Below are positions 14,671-22,662 of a stretch of DNA of 25,621 nt, piece by piece. The translations under genes and the position numbers were made by a program. Source of the DNA: Bacteroidales bacterium GP2 (GTDB taxonomy: Bacteria > Bacteroidota > Bacteroidia > Bacteroidales > Muribaculaceae); contig DAAJ01000008.1 of the NCBI GenBank assembly GCA_001701115.1, positions 1-25,621 of the forward strand. The letters are read 5' to 3'. Positions within the stretch are counted from its first letter, which is position 1; every line of letters starts with the position of its first letter. The notes beneath the pieces were generated by a model that did no database searches, was not told the origin of the DNA, and saw nothing but the letters and a program-made list of their open reading frames with translations.

Positions 14671-16194
14671 TCAATTTTTAGTTATCGGTAATGTTATAAT
14701 AAATTTTGTTCCTGAATTAAGTTCGCTTTCCACAGTGATTTCGCCTTTGAGCTCCTTCACCATTTTGTGAACGTATGCCAGTCCAAGACCGAAGCCTTTT
14801 ACATCATGGCGGTTTCCTGTAGATACCCGGTAGAATTTCTCAAATATCTTGCGCAAATCCTCTTTGCGAAGTCCTATGCCATTGTCCTGCACTGAAATTT
14901 CAATTCGGTTTCCGGGAATGTCGCGTGTTGCAACAACCAGTTTCAAAGGAGTGTCTTCGCGACGGTATTTAACCGCATTGTCAAGAAGATTGAACAGCAC
15001 ATTAGTAAAGTGCATCTCATCCACGTTGACAACAGATTTCTCAGCATCAAGCACTGCTTCTATCTGACCGCCGTATTTCTCCACCTTTATTTTAAAGGTG
15101 TGGATGATATTGGCGATAACCACATTGGCATCAATATCCTGCAACTTCAAGGTTGCTTTCTGCCGCTCAAACATCGACATCTGGAGCACTTTTTCAACCT
15201 GGAACCTCAATCGCTTGGTTTCATCATTGATAACAGTTGAAATATGTTCAAGCATATTCTGGCTCTTCCGCACCGACGAATCGTTAAGCATCTGCGCGGC
15301 AAGGGATATTGTTGAAATAGGTGTCTTGAATTCGTGCGTCATGTTGTTAATGAAATCGTTTTTCATCTCCGACAGCTTCTTTTGCCTGAACGTCAAGAAA
15401 ATCGTGCAAGTGAATACCACTAACAGAATAAAAGTGAGGATGAATGCAGGAATGATGTATCGAACTGAAGAAAGGATGTAGTCACGCTTAGTCGGGAAAT
15501 ACACCTTTATATAGTTCATCGCACTCTTTGCATCATTCGGGAATAGGGTCTGTACAAACATATTGTCATCCCCTGCTTCCTGCGGGTTATATCCGGGAGA
15601 TTTATAAACAGCAGCACCGGTGCGGTTTACCACAGCAAACTCAAATGGCAAATCAAGACCGTTGTTATCAAATTCCATCCTCAAATATGTCCCTACCCTT
15701 GCAGAATCAGCCCTCTGCGATATCGGACGGTCACTGCTTTGGCTTATCATCCTAAAAATCACCTCATCAAGAAGCGACCGCTGGTAAAGGTACTGATTCC
15801 TCAGTATTTCATGCATAGTGGGCTGTTTGCCCACAGATTGCGCCGACACTCCGACCGGAGCAAGCTTTGTAAGGTTTCCCTGTAAAATCAAGGAACCTTG
15901 GTCGCCATCTACTGTAGTGAAAGACAATTGGATACCTCCCTGGTCCTTGCCTCCGACCGAGTACCTCGGCAAAACAGATGTTTCAATCTGTGCTATATCC
16001 TCCTCAATATAATATTTGGTTTCGTCCTGCTCAAGAGAGGTGCTCACAGCATATAAGCTGCGCTTGACACCTTCCGCAAACTGGTCGTCACGCATCCTAA
16101 TCATATTCTTCATATACATCACCTGGACATACAGCAGTCCGGCAAATGTCAGAGCCATGATTATGGTTATAGCCCAAATGGTTGATTTCTTCAT
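14671..16194 (-). CDS. rprX: RprX, sensor histidine kinase
   Basis: A 507-residue inner-membrane sensor. Two membrane helices (about 6-28 and 246-269) flank a periplasmic sensor region of about 215 residues. The cytoplasmic part has a HisKA domain with phosphoacceptor H287 (NNMTHEFKTPISTI) and a HATPase domain with the N-box (FNLLDNAVKY, N406), DNGIGL (437-442), the F-box (IFEKFYR) and GFGLGL (467-472). It acts with RprY, whose gene starts 4 bp downstream. The N-terminal stretch and the catalytic core agree with Bacteroides RprX as remembered. A consensus Bacteroidetes promoter lies 124 bp upstream, giving an unusually long leader with a hairpin. Confidence 0.94.
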   Translation of the reverse strand: MKKSTIWAITIIMALTFAGLLYVQVMYMKNMIRMRDDQFAEGVKRSLYAVSTSLEQDETKYYIEEDIAQIETSVLPRYSVGGKDQGGIQLSFTTVDGDQGSLILQGNLTKLAPVGVSAQSVGKQPTMHEILRNQYLYQRSLLDEVIFRMISQSSDRPISQRADSARVGTYLRMEFDNNGLDLPFEFAVVNRTGAAVYKSPGYNPQEAGDDNMFVQTLFPNDAKSAMNYIKVYFPTKRDYILSSVRYIIPAFILTFILLVVFTCTIFLTFRQKKLSEMKNDFINNMTHEFKTPISTISLAAQMLNDSSVRKSQNMLEHISTVINDETKRLRFQVEKVLQMSMFERQKATLKLQDIDANVVIANIIHTFKIKVEKYGGQIEAVLDAEKSVVNVDEMHFTNVLFNLLDNAVKYRREDTPLKLVVATRDIPGNRIEISVQDNGIGLRKEDLRKIFEKFYRVSTGNRHDVKGFGLGLAYVHKMVKELKGEITVESELNSGTKFIITLPITKN

Positions 16195-16254
16195 ATCTCA
16201 GCAGGATATTGCGCCTTAAATAATTTCAATAATTTTAGGTATATTATGTTAACA

Positions 16255-16279
16255 ACCGTAATGCCATTATTGTTACGGT
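16255..16279. repeat. Inverted repeat in the rprX leader
   Basis: accgtaa (16255-16261) and ttacggt (16273-16279) form a perfect 7-bp inverted repeat with an 11-bp spacer, about 60-85 bp upstream of the rprX ATG and downstream of its promoter. It could be a leader hairpin or a binding site for a dimeric regulator. It carries the half-site TTACGG, also found in the palindrome at 11986-11999, but in the opposite arrangement. Confidence 0.4.
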
Positions 16280-16317
16280 CAAATCAAATAAAATACCACC
16301 AATTTAACATTTCGCGT

Positions 16318-16349
16318 CAAAATTAACATTTAAATGTGAAAAACACAAA
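16318..16349 (-). promoter_or_regulatory. Promoter of rprXY
   Basis: Minus strand: TTTG (16346-16349), exactly 20 bp, then TAATTTTG (16318-16325). Both elements match the Bacteroidetes consensus fully. The -33 element lies in the T-rich tail of the terminator that follows nhaA. The start point would be near 16311, leaving a leader of about 115 nt before the rprX ATG. Confidence 0.7.
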
Positions 16350-16379
16350 CTCCGGAAGCAATAATGATGCCCCCGGAGT
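16349..16379 (-). terminator. Probable terminator after nhaA
   Basis: A 7-bp GC-rich stem (actccgg 16349-16355, ccggagt 16373-16379) with a 17-nt loop lies about 30 bp after the nhaA stop. On the minus strand it is followed by an interrupted T-run (TTGTGTTTTT). This is a reasonable intrinsic terminator with a longer loop than usual. Its tail also provides the -33 element of the rprX promoter. Confidence 0.6.
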
Positions 16380-16411
16380 CACTTTATCTATTTCTTTATA
16401 TAATGCAGGTA

Positions 16412-17827
16412 TTACTGCTCTTCCTGCTCCTCTTCCATATTTTCTTTTGGCAAGAAACGGTGAAGCAACAGGAAACCAAGCACGCCTGACAAGACTGAGC
16501 CGACAACAATGCCGAGTTTTGCATGGTTAAGAAGGTCGGCACCATGCTCACCCAAACCGGCAAACGAGAGGTTTGCGATAAAAAGCGACACGGTGAAACC
16601 GATACCGCCAAGCATTGCAACCGATGCCATCATCAACCAATTTGCGCGGTCGGGCATCGGCGCAAACTTGAATTTGACTGTAAGCCATGAGAAAAGCAAT
16701 ATACCGGCAAATTTACCGACAACAAGACCGAGGATGATAGCCAGGCTAATGCCTTCAACAACCGATGCCGGATCAAGACCAAGCAACAGGATACCGGCAT
16801 TGGCAAAAGCAAAAAGCGGCACAATGAAATTGTTTACTACAGGGTGCAATGCATCCTCAAGATCCTGAAGAGGAGAGATAACCTTGTCAGATGCGCTCTC
16901 TATCTCTTTAAGCCAGTTCATCTGCTGCTTGTTAAGGATAGTCCTGCCGGTAAGGCTTTCATCATCCTCCTTATTAAAGTGGGAAATTGACACACGGATT
17001 GCACGCACATATTTTTTAGGCTCGAAGACCGGAGTTGCCGGCACACAGAATGCTACAAGCACGCCGGCAATAGTAGGATGCACGCCTGAGTTAAGGAAAA
17101 GGAACCATACTACCCCGCCAAGACCGATATAGAAAATTTTGCTCTTGATTTTCATAGAGCTGCCGAGAAGAAGCAAAGCAAAGATACCGACAGCATAAAG
17201 GAGCATCATCCATTCAATATGGGTTGAATAAAAAGCCGCGATGACAATAATACCACCGATATCATCTACTACAGCAAGAGTAGTAAGGAAAATCTTGAGG
17301 CTCAGTGGCACACGCTTGCCAAGCATGGCAAGCACACCAAGTGAAAACGCAATGTCGGTTGCCATTGGAATTGCCGCACCACCACTGTAATCCGTGCCTT
17401 TGCTCATCATGAAATATATTGCTACCGGCACCACCATGCCACCAATCGCACCCATAATGGGGAGAAGCGCCTGACGGAATGATGAGAGTTCACCAACAAG
17501 CACTTCACGCTTGATTTCCAACCCGATAGAGAAGAAGAAAATAGCCATCAGGGCATCATTGATAAACTCCAGCACCGACATTGCCTTGCCACTATGGCTG
17601 AACACATTGAAATCACCTACCTGAAGGCGCATCTCCTGGTTCCAAAAATCGAAATAATATTGGTTTATAGCCGGGATGTTGGCTATTACCAGCGCAAGGA
17701 CTGTTGCAAAGATAAGAATGTTACCGCCAGACGCATGGCGACGTATCGCCTGCCTCGCGGCAAAGAACGGAAGACGATGGGTTGTTGTCTCTTTCCCAGA
17801 GTCAGCAGACACATGATTGTTTGTCAT
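16412..17827 (-). CDS. nhaA: NhaA Na+/H+ antiporter
   Basis: NhaA exchanges one cytoplasmic Na+ (or Li+) for two protons across the inner membrane and supports pH and sodium homeostasis. The 471-residue protein shows the family motifs: FFFSIGLEIKRE (98-108), MATDIAFSLGVLA with D158, and the cation-site pair D188/D189 (LAVVDDIGG). About twelve hydrophobic helices run to the end. It is longer than the 388-residue E. coli protein because of an N-terminal extension of about 20 residues, a hydrophilic insert in the middle (about 280-330) and an acidic tail (EEEQEEQ). It lies 60 bp after lepA with no clear promoter between, so lepA-nhaA may be cotranscribed. Confidence 0.96.
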   Translation of the reverse strand: MTNNHVSADSGKETTTHRLPFFAARQAIRRHASGGNILIFATVLALVIANIPAINQYYFDFWNQEMRLQVGDFNVFSHSGKAMSVLEFINDALMAIFFFSIGLEIKREVLVGELSSFRQALLPIMGAIGGMVVPVAIYFMMSKGTDYSGGAAIPMATDIAFSLGVLAMLGKRVPLSLKIFLTTLAVVDDIGGIIVIAAFYSTHIEWMMLLYAVGIFALLLLGSSMKIKSKIFYIGLGGVVWFLFLNSGVHPTIAGVLVAFCVPATPVFEPKKYVRAIRVSISHFNKEDDESLTGRTILNKQQMNWLKEIESASDKVISPLQDLEDALHPVVNNFIVPLFAFANAGILLLGLDPASVVEGISLAIILGLVVGKFAGILLFSWLTVKFKFAPMPDRANWLMMASVAMLGGIGFTVSLFIANLSFAGLGEHGADLLNHAKLGIVVGSVLSGVLGFLLLHRFLPKENMEEEQEEQ

Positions 17828-17887
17828 CTCTTTCTTTTTATGTTAGATAATATATTGATACAATCTTTCAGGGATAAAACTGCTGCA

Positions 17888-19675
17888 TCAATCAAGCTTA
17901 AGCACAGCGAGGAAAGCCTTCTGAGGCACTTCGACAGAGCCTATCTGCTTCATGCGCTTTTTGCCTTTCTTCTGCTTTTCAAGGAGTTTGCGTTTACGCG
18001 ATATATCACCGCCATAGCATTTTGCCGTCACATCCTTTCTCACAGCCTTGATTGTTTCGCGTGCAATGATTTTTGCACCGATAGCCGCCTGAATGGCTAT
18101 GTCAAACTGCTGCCGGGGAATAAGCTCCTTAAGTTTCTCGCACATCCTGCGCCCGAAAGTCACCGCATTGTCAACATGGGTCAAAGTACTGAGGGCATCC
18201 ACGCTTTCGCCGTTAAGTAGAATGTCAAGCTTCACGAGCTTAGACTCGCGGAAATCATGCAGATGGTAGTCGAAAGAAGCATAACCCTTTGATATGCTCT
18301 TGAGCTTGTCATAAAAGTCAATCACAATCTCACCGAGAGGCATATCGAAAATCATCTCCATTCGGTTGCCGGATATATATTCCTGCTTTACAAGGATTCC
18401 TCGCTTGCCGAGGCATAGGGTCATTATCGGTCCGATAAACTCCGCAGCAGTAATGATTGAAGCGCGGATATACGGCTCTTCAATATGGTCTATAAGGGTT
18501 GCATCGGGCAATCCTGACGGATTATGCACCTCAGTCATTGTGCCACGCTTGTCATACACACGATACGAAACGTTCGGGACAGTGGTGATTACATCCATGT
18601 CAAACTCCCTGCCCAGACGCTCCTGGATAATTTCCATATGTAGAAGCCCGAGGAAGCCACAACGGAATCCGAATCCAAGCGCAGCAGAACTTTCCGGCTG
18701 GAATGTCAGTGATGCGTCATTGAGCTGCAGCTTTTCGAGCGAAGCGCGCAAGTTTTCAAAGTCCTCGGTTTCTATAGGATACACACCGGCAAACACCATT
18801 GGTTTAACCTCCTCAAACCCATCTATAGCAGCATCACAAGGACGCTCCACATGAGTGATAGTATCGCCAACCTTTACTTCGCGCGAAGTCTTGATGCCGG
18901 AAATGATATAGCCCACATTTCCGGCTGAAAGCTCGGAGCGTGGTGACATTTCCATTTTCAGCACGCCAATCTCATCGGCATGGTACTCCTTGCCCGTTGA
19001 CACGAATTTCACGAAATCATTCTTACGGATTGTGCCGTTTACTATCTTGAAGTAAGCGATAATGCCACGAAACGGATTGAATACAGAGTCAAAAATCAAC
19101 GCCTGCAACGGGGCATGCGGGTCTCCCTCCGGAGCGGGTACCCTGTTCACGATAGCTTCAAGAATTTCCGGAACCCCGGCACCGGTTTTGCCGCTTGCAC
19201 GGATAATATCCTCACGGTCGCAGCCGAGCAGGTCAATTATCTGGTCCTCCACCTCCTCCGGCTTTGCGCTGTCAAGGTCTATCTTATTTACAACCGGGAT
19301 TATCTCCAGATTATTGTCAATCGCCATGTAAAGGTTGGATATAGTCTGCGCCTGTATGCCCTGCGACGCGTCCACTATCAGCAATGCTCCCTCACAGGCG
19401 GCAATGCTGCGGGACACTTCATAGGAAAAGTCAACGTGTCCCGGAGTATCAATCAGGTTCAACGCATAGCGCTCGCCATTAAGGGTATAATCCATCTGTA
19501 TGGCATGGCTCTTGATTGTTATGCCTCGCTCACGCTCCAGCTCCATGTCGTCAAGCACCTGCGCCTGCAAGTCCTTTGCTGCAATAGTGTCGGTATATTC
19601 AAGAAGCCTGTCGGCAAGTGTGCTCTTGCCGTGGTCTATATGGGCAATGATGCAGAAATTCCTTATATTCTTCAT
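17888..19675 (-). CDS. lepA: LepA (elongation factor 4), ribosome-associated GTPase
   Basis: LepA/EF4 is a translation-factor GTPase that binds the ribosome and affects initiation, back-translocation or ribosome assembly, depending on the study. The 595 residues are the family's normal length. The GTPase domain carries AHIDHGKST (G1, 11-19), RGITIKSHA (switch I), DTPGHVDFSYEVSRS (G3) and NKIDLD (G4). The LepA-specific C-terminus is complete (AKCYGGDISRKRKLLEKQKKGKKRMK, then VEVPQKAFLAVL). It has its own promoter directly after the terminator of the LRR gene and probably reads on into nhaA. Confidence 0.98.
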   Translation of the reverse strand: MKNIRNFCIIAHIDHGKSTLADRLLEYTDTIAAKDLQAQVLDDMELERERGITIKSHAIQMDYTLNGERYALNLIDTPGHVDFSYEVSRSIAACEGALLIVDASQGIQAQTISNLYMAIDNNLEIIPVVNKIDLDSAKPEEVEDQIIDLLGCDREDIIRASGKTGAGVPEILEAIVNRVPAPEGDPHAPLQALIFDSVFNPFRGIIAYFKIVNGTIRKNDFVKFVSTGKEYHADEIGVLKMEMSPRSELSAGNVGYIISGIKTSREVKVGDTITHVERPCDAAIDGFEEVKPMVFAGVYPIETEDFENLRASLEKLQLNDASLTFQPESSAALGFGFRCGFLGLLHMEIIQERLGREFDMDVITTVPNVSYRVYDKRGTMTEVHNPSGLPDATLIDHIEEPYIRASIITAAEFIGPIMTLCLGKRGILVKQEYISGNRMEMIFDMPLGEIVIDFYDKLKSISKGYASFDYHLHDFRESKLVKLDILLNGESVDALSTLTHVDNAVTFGRRMCEKLKELIPRQQFDIAIQAAIGAKIIARETIKAVRKDVTAKCYGGDISRKRKLLEKQKKGKKRMKQIGSVEVPQKAFLAVLKLD

Positions 19676-19707
19676 CGTGTAGAGTTGAAATCGGTTTGTT
19701 CAGAGTG

Positions 19708-19738
19708 CAAAATTAGTCAAAAAAGCCGGGCTTGCAAA
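19708..19738 (-). promoter_or_regulatory. Promoter of lepA
   Basis: Minus strand: TTTG (19735-19738), 19 bp, TAATTTTG (19708-19715), both perfect to the Bacteroidetes consensus. The -7 element ends 32 bp before the lepA ATG, implying a leader of about 25 nt. The -33 TTTG is the end of the T-run of the upstream LRR-gene terminator. Confidence 0.7.
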
Positions 19739-19773
19739 AAGCGCGGGACGCTGACCGGTGGTCGGCGCCCCGC
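19735..19773 (-). terminator. Strong hairpin terminator after the LRR gene
   Basis: A 31-bp imperfect palindrome (19743-19773) forms a hairpin of about 13-14 pairs: gcggg/cccgc, cgc/gcg and gacc/ggtc, with one wobble and one mismatch and a 3-nt loop. On the minus strand it is followed by GC and then TTTTT (19736-19740). It ends transcription of the LRR gene, which stops at 19810. The core gcgcgggacgc also occurs in the palindrome at the right end of the window. Confidence 0.72.
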
Positions 19774-19809
19774 GGGCTATTCGTTTGAACTTAAATTAAG
19801 AGTAATTTA

Positions 19810-20883
19810 TCAATAGTTCCACTGGCAAGCAACCATGCGGAGGTTGGGGCAAGCCACTGTGCGCATATCGATGATCTGGTTGTAACGGCAGTTGATGTAA
19901 ACAAGAGCCTGGTCGAAAGACACGTCAAGCATTGTCAGCTGGTTGTTGTTGCAGAGAAGACGCTGCAGGAATGTCTGGTTGGAGAGGTTAAGAGAAGTCA
20001 GGTCATTGTATGAGCAGTCAACAAACTGGAGGTTCGGGCACTGGGTCACATCAAGAGTGGTGAGGTCGTTGTAAGAGCATACGAGGTCGAAGAGGTTCTT
20101 ACAGTCGCGGAGACCAAGAGTTACCATGTTGTTGTCTGAGCAGATGAGTGTGCTGAGCTGGGGAAGACCTGATACAATCATTGTTGAGATTTCATTGTCA
20201 TCAAGGTTGAGGTTGGTAAGGTTTTCAACACCTGCGAGGTTAAGGCTTGTGAGCTTGTTGTAACCGCAGTAGAGGTTCTTAAGACCTGTGCAACCGGTAA
20301 CCATGAGGCTTTCAAGATTATTGCCCTGGCAGTTGAGTGTCTGAAGGCTGGTTACGCCGCTGACATTGAGTTCAACAAAAAGGTTGTTGCTTACATTAAG
20401 GCTTTTCAGCTTGGCTGTGCTTGTGAATACGTCTGCACCGAGGTTAACATCGCTAAGACGGTTTTTGTAAAGTGTGAGCTTAGTGATTTCGGGACATCCT
20501 GCAATGTTGAAAGAACCAAGCACGTTGCGTGAAGCATTGATTTCAGTAAGAGCGGGAGCGTTGGTAACTGCGAAACCTGTGAGTTTGTTACGGCTAACGT
20601 CTACAGTAGCAAGCTGGCTGAAACCATCGAGGTTGAGTTCACCTGCAAGGTGTTTATCTTTCCAATCAATTGCGGTAACGTGACCGTTAACCACTGTCAA
20701 TCCTTCTACAGCACCAAGTGAATTGAGGTTTGTAACCTTGAGTTCCTGAGCATTTGTGCCACCCTTTTCAGAGGTCTGAGAGAGGAAGGCTTTAATTTGT
20801 TTTGCCTCGTTCTTGTCAAGATTCTGAGCAAATGCTGTCGTGCAACCAAGCGCGATAGCGAGCATTAGGAGTACTTTTTTCAT
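19810..20883 (-). CDS. Secreted leucine-rich-repeat protein
   Basis: I place the start at the ATG at 20883, where a signal peptide begins (MKKVLLMLAIALGCTTAFAQ, likely cleaved after AFA); the frame is open further upstream but without signal-like sequence. The mature protein is almost entirely about twelve leucine-rich repeats of 21-22 residues, with the core LxxLxCxxNxLxxLxVSxCPxL seen in SRNKL, YKNRL, GYNKL, SYNDL (twice), NNNQL and RYNQI, and ends in a truncated repeat. From the middle on, most repeats carry Cys at the same inner position, a possible cysteine ladder. There is no C-terminal sorting signal or anchor. It resembles BspA/internalin-type extracellular LRR proteins of Bacteroidales, used for binding proteins or surfaces. 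The ligand is unknown. Confidence 0.88.
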   Translation of the reverse strand: MKKVLLMLAIALGCTTAFAQNLDKNEAKQIKAFLSQTSEKGGTNAQELKVTNLNSLGAVEGLTVVNGHVTAIDWKDKHLAGELNLDGFSQLATVDVSRNKLTGFAVTNAPALTEINASRNVLGSFNIAGCPEITKLTLYKNRLSDVNLGADVFTSTAKLKSLNVSNNLFVELNVSGVTSLQTLNCQGNNLESLMVTGCTGLKNLYCGYNKLTSLNLAGVENLTNLNLDDNEISTMIVSGLPQLSTLICSDNNMVTLGLRDCKNLFDLVCSYNDLTTLDVTQCPNLQFVDCSYNDLTSLNLSNQTFLQRLLCNNNQLTMLDVSFDQALVYINCRYNQIIDMRTVACPNLRMVACQWNY

Positions 20884-21035
20884 ATTGTTTGTTCTTTTTT
20901 GGGTTTTAATTTTCCTATTCAACGCATGCAAGTTAGTAATAGTTCGCGACAATTAACGGTTTTTTCTTAATTTTTTTCTATAAAAATTGTTATTGCGCAC
21001 TTTAGTATCTTACACACCTTAATATAATATAGTGG
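20884..21035. other. AT-rich gap between dnaB and the LRR gene
   Basis: The 152 bp are AT-rich with several T- and A-runs. On the minus strand a weak A/T stem (around 20970-20990) with flanking T-runs could terminate dnaB. I find no clean TTTG/TAnnTTTG promoter for the LRR gene; the nearest candidate (TAACTTGC near 20932) departs from consensus. No gene is seen. Confidence 0.4.
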
Positions 21036-22568
21036 TTAGAATGGGGTGGGCTCATCCGAAGGTCCGGCAAGGAAATCGGCTGTACCTCCTGCAAATTGGG
21101 TTACCGGTGCTTCACCTCCCGCATTCAGGCGGCTCCCTACAGATGCCGTTGTGACAATCGGCATCTCGTCCCAGTTCTCGAAACGTGCGAACTCTTTCCT
21201 GAAACGCATCTTCACATCGTCAACCTTACCGCTACGGTGTTTTGCCACAATAAATTCGGCAAGACCGCGTATGTCATGCCCCTCCCCGTCTGTGTCGGAA
21301 CGCAGGTAATATTCAGGGCGATGTATGAAGCAAACAATGTCGGCATCCTGCTCTATCGCGCCGCTCTCACGGAGGTCACTCAGCTGCGGGCGCTTGCCGT
21401 CCTTAGAATCATTGCCGCGGTTCTCAACGCTTCGGTTGAGCTGCGACAATGCCACAATAGGTATGTTGAGTTCCTTGGCAAGCTGCTTTAGCGAGCGTGA
21501 AATCATGCTCACCTCCTGCTCACGGCTGCCAAACTTCATGCCGGAGGCATTCATCAGCTGCAAATAGTCAATAATGATGAACTTTACATTATGCTCCCTC
21601 ACAAGTCGGCGAGCCTTGGTTCGCAGCTCGAAGATTGAAAGTGAAGGTGTATCGTCGATATACAGGGATGCACCATAAAGTTTCTTTATCCTGTTCATCA
21701 GCTGGTCCCATTCCACCGGAGTCAGCTGCCCGCTCTTGATTTTTTCGCCGCCAAGCTCGCACACATTGCTTATAAGGCGGTTCACGAGCTGGAGGTTTGA
21801 CATTTCGAGCGAGAAAATTGCCACAGGAGTATTGTAATCCACCGCCATGTTCTTTGCCATCGACAGCACAAAAGCGGTTTTGCCCATTGCCGGACGTGCC
21901 GCAATGATTATAAGGTCGGAGTTTTGCCAGCCTGAAGTGAGCTTGTCCAGTTCATGGTACCCTGATTCCAATCCGCTGAGACCGGATGAACGGTTGGCGC
22001 TTGCCTGGATTTGCATGATTGCCTGACCGATTACCGGATCTATCTGGGTAACATCCTTCTTGACATTGCGCTGGGATATCTCAAACAGCCTCCCTTCTGC
22101 CTCCTGCAGCAGGTCGTCCACATCGTTGCTTTCGTCAAAAGCCTGCTTTTCGATTTCAGATGCAAATGAGATCAACTCGCGGGCAAGGTATTTCTGCGCA
22201 ACTATCCTTGCATGGTACTCCACATTAGCGCCACTGAGCACCCTTGAGGTAAGCTCACTGATAAAAACCGGACCCCCAACCTCCTCCAGAGTTCCATCCT
22301 GGCGCAGCTGTTCGGTAACCGTAAGCATGTCGATAGGCTTCTGCGCAGCCCCGAGATGCTGAATCGCCTCATAAATCTTGCTGTTTGCCGGCTCATAAAA
22401 ACATTCAGGCTTGAGGATGTCGCAAACAACTGTGTACGCGTCCTTTTCAAGCATCAGTGCGCCCAGTACCGCCTCCTCGAGATCCTTGTCGCGAGGGGGT
22501 ATCCGTCCGCCAAGGTCTTGTATTACCGCCTTCGGCTGGCGGTTATATTTCTGTCTGTTCTGTTCCAT
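21036..22568 (-). CDS. dnaB: DnaB replicative DNA helicase
   Basis: DnaB is the hexameric 5'-3' helicase that unwinds DNA at the replication fork. The 510 residues include the N-terminal helical domain (about 22-125, PPRDKDLEEAVLGALML), a linker helix, and the RecA-like ATPase domain (about 195-460). The ATPase domain has Walker A RPAMGKTA (225-232, K230), SLEMSN, Walker B FIIIDYLQLM, and the SQLNRSVENR and RESGAIEQDAD motifs. No intein interrupts it. The low-complexity tail (about 480-510) is typical of Bacteroidetes homologues. It is transcribed divergently from ispE, with 94 bp between the two starts. Confidence 0.98.
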   Translation of the reverse strand: MEQNRQKYNRQPKAVIQDLGGRIPPRDKDLEEAVLGALMLEKDAYTVVCDILKPECFYEPANSKIYEAIQHLGAAQKPIDMLTVTEQLRQDGTLEEVGGPVFISELTSRVLSGANVEYHARIVAQKYLARELISFASEIEKQAFDESNDVDDLLQEAEGRLFEISQRNVKKDVTQIDPVIGQAIMQIQASANRSSGLSGLESGYHELDKLTSGWQNSDLIIIAARPAMGKTAFVLSMAKNMAVDYNTPVAIFSLEMSNLQLVNRLISNVCELGGEKIKSGQLTPVEWDQLMNRIKKLYGASLYIDDTPSLSIFELRTKARRLVREHNVKFIIIDYLQLMNASGMKFGSREQEVSMISRSLKQLAKELNIPIVALSQLNRSVENRGNDSKDGKRPQLSDLRESGAIEQDADIVCFIHRPEYYLRSDTDGEGHDIRGLAEFIVAKHRSGKVDDVKMRFRKEFARFENWDEMPIVTTASVGSRLNAGGEAPVTQFAGGTADFLAGPSDEPTPF

Positions 22569-22596
22569 CAGTGCTCTTTATTCACGTCATTTTCTG

Positions 22597-22604
22597 CAAA
22601 TTTA
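22597..22604 (-). promoter_or_regulatory. Candidate -7 element for dnaB
   Basis: On the minus strand TAAATTTG matches TAnnTTTG exactly, 28 bp before the dnaB ATG. The -33 region has no clear TTTG at 19-21 bp, so strength is uncertain. It overlaps the spacer of the opposing ispE promoter candidate. Confidence 0.4.
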
Positions 22605-22615
22605 TCAAAATTTAC

Positions 22616-22623
22616 TAACTTCG
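22616..22623 (+). promoter_or_regulatory. Candidate -7 element for ispE
   Basis: TAACTTCG fits the common variant TAnnTTCG. TTCTG ends 19 bp upstream and could serve as a degenerate -33 element. The ispE ATG is 39 bp downstream. It is a weaker match than the minus-strand promoters in this window. Confidence 0.35.
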
Positions 22624-22662
22624 CCGACGTTCCACCATTCAAATTATCGAATATTTATTGAC

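Noticed and set aside
19115..19816. 233-residue plus-strand frame opposite lepA
   Set aside because: lepA is certain on the minus strand. The plus frame has no motif and runs through the lepA promoter and the terminator hairpin.
20884..20952. Upstream extension of the LRR protein
   Set aside because: The 23 extra residues would bury the signal peptide, which begins exactly at the ATG at 20883.
22411..22662. N-terminal extension of ispE
   Set aside because: The extra residues are antisense to dnaB and unlike any IspE. The ATG at 22663 starts the conserved FPNAKINIG segment and gives the family length.
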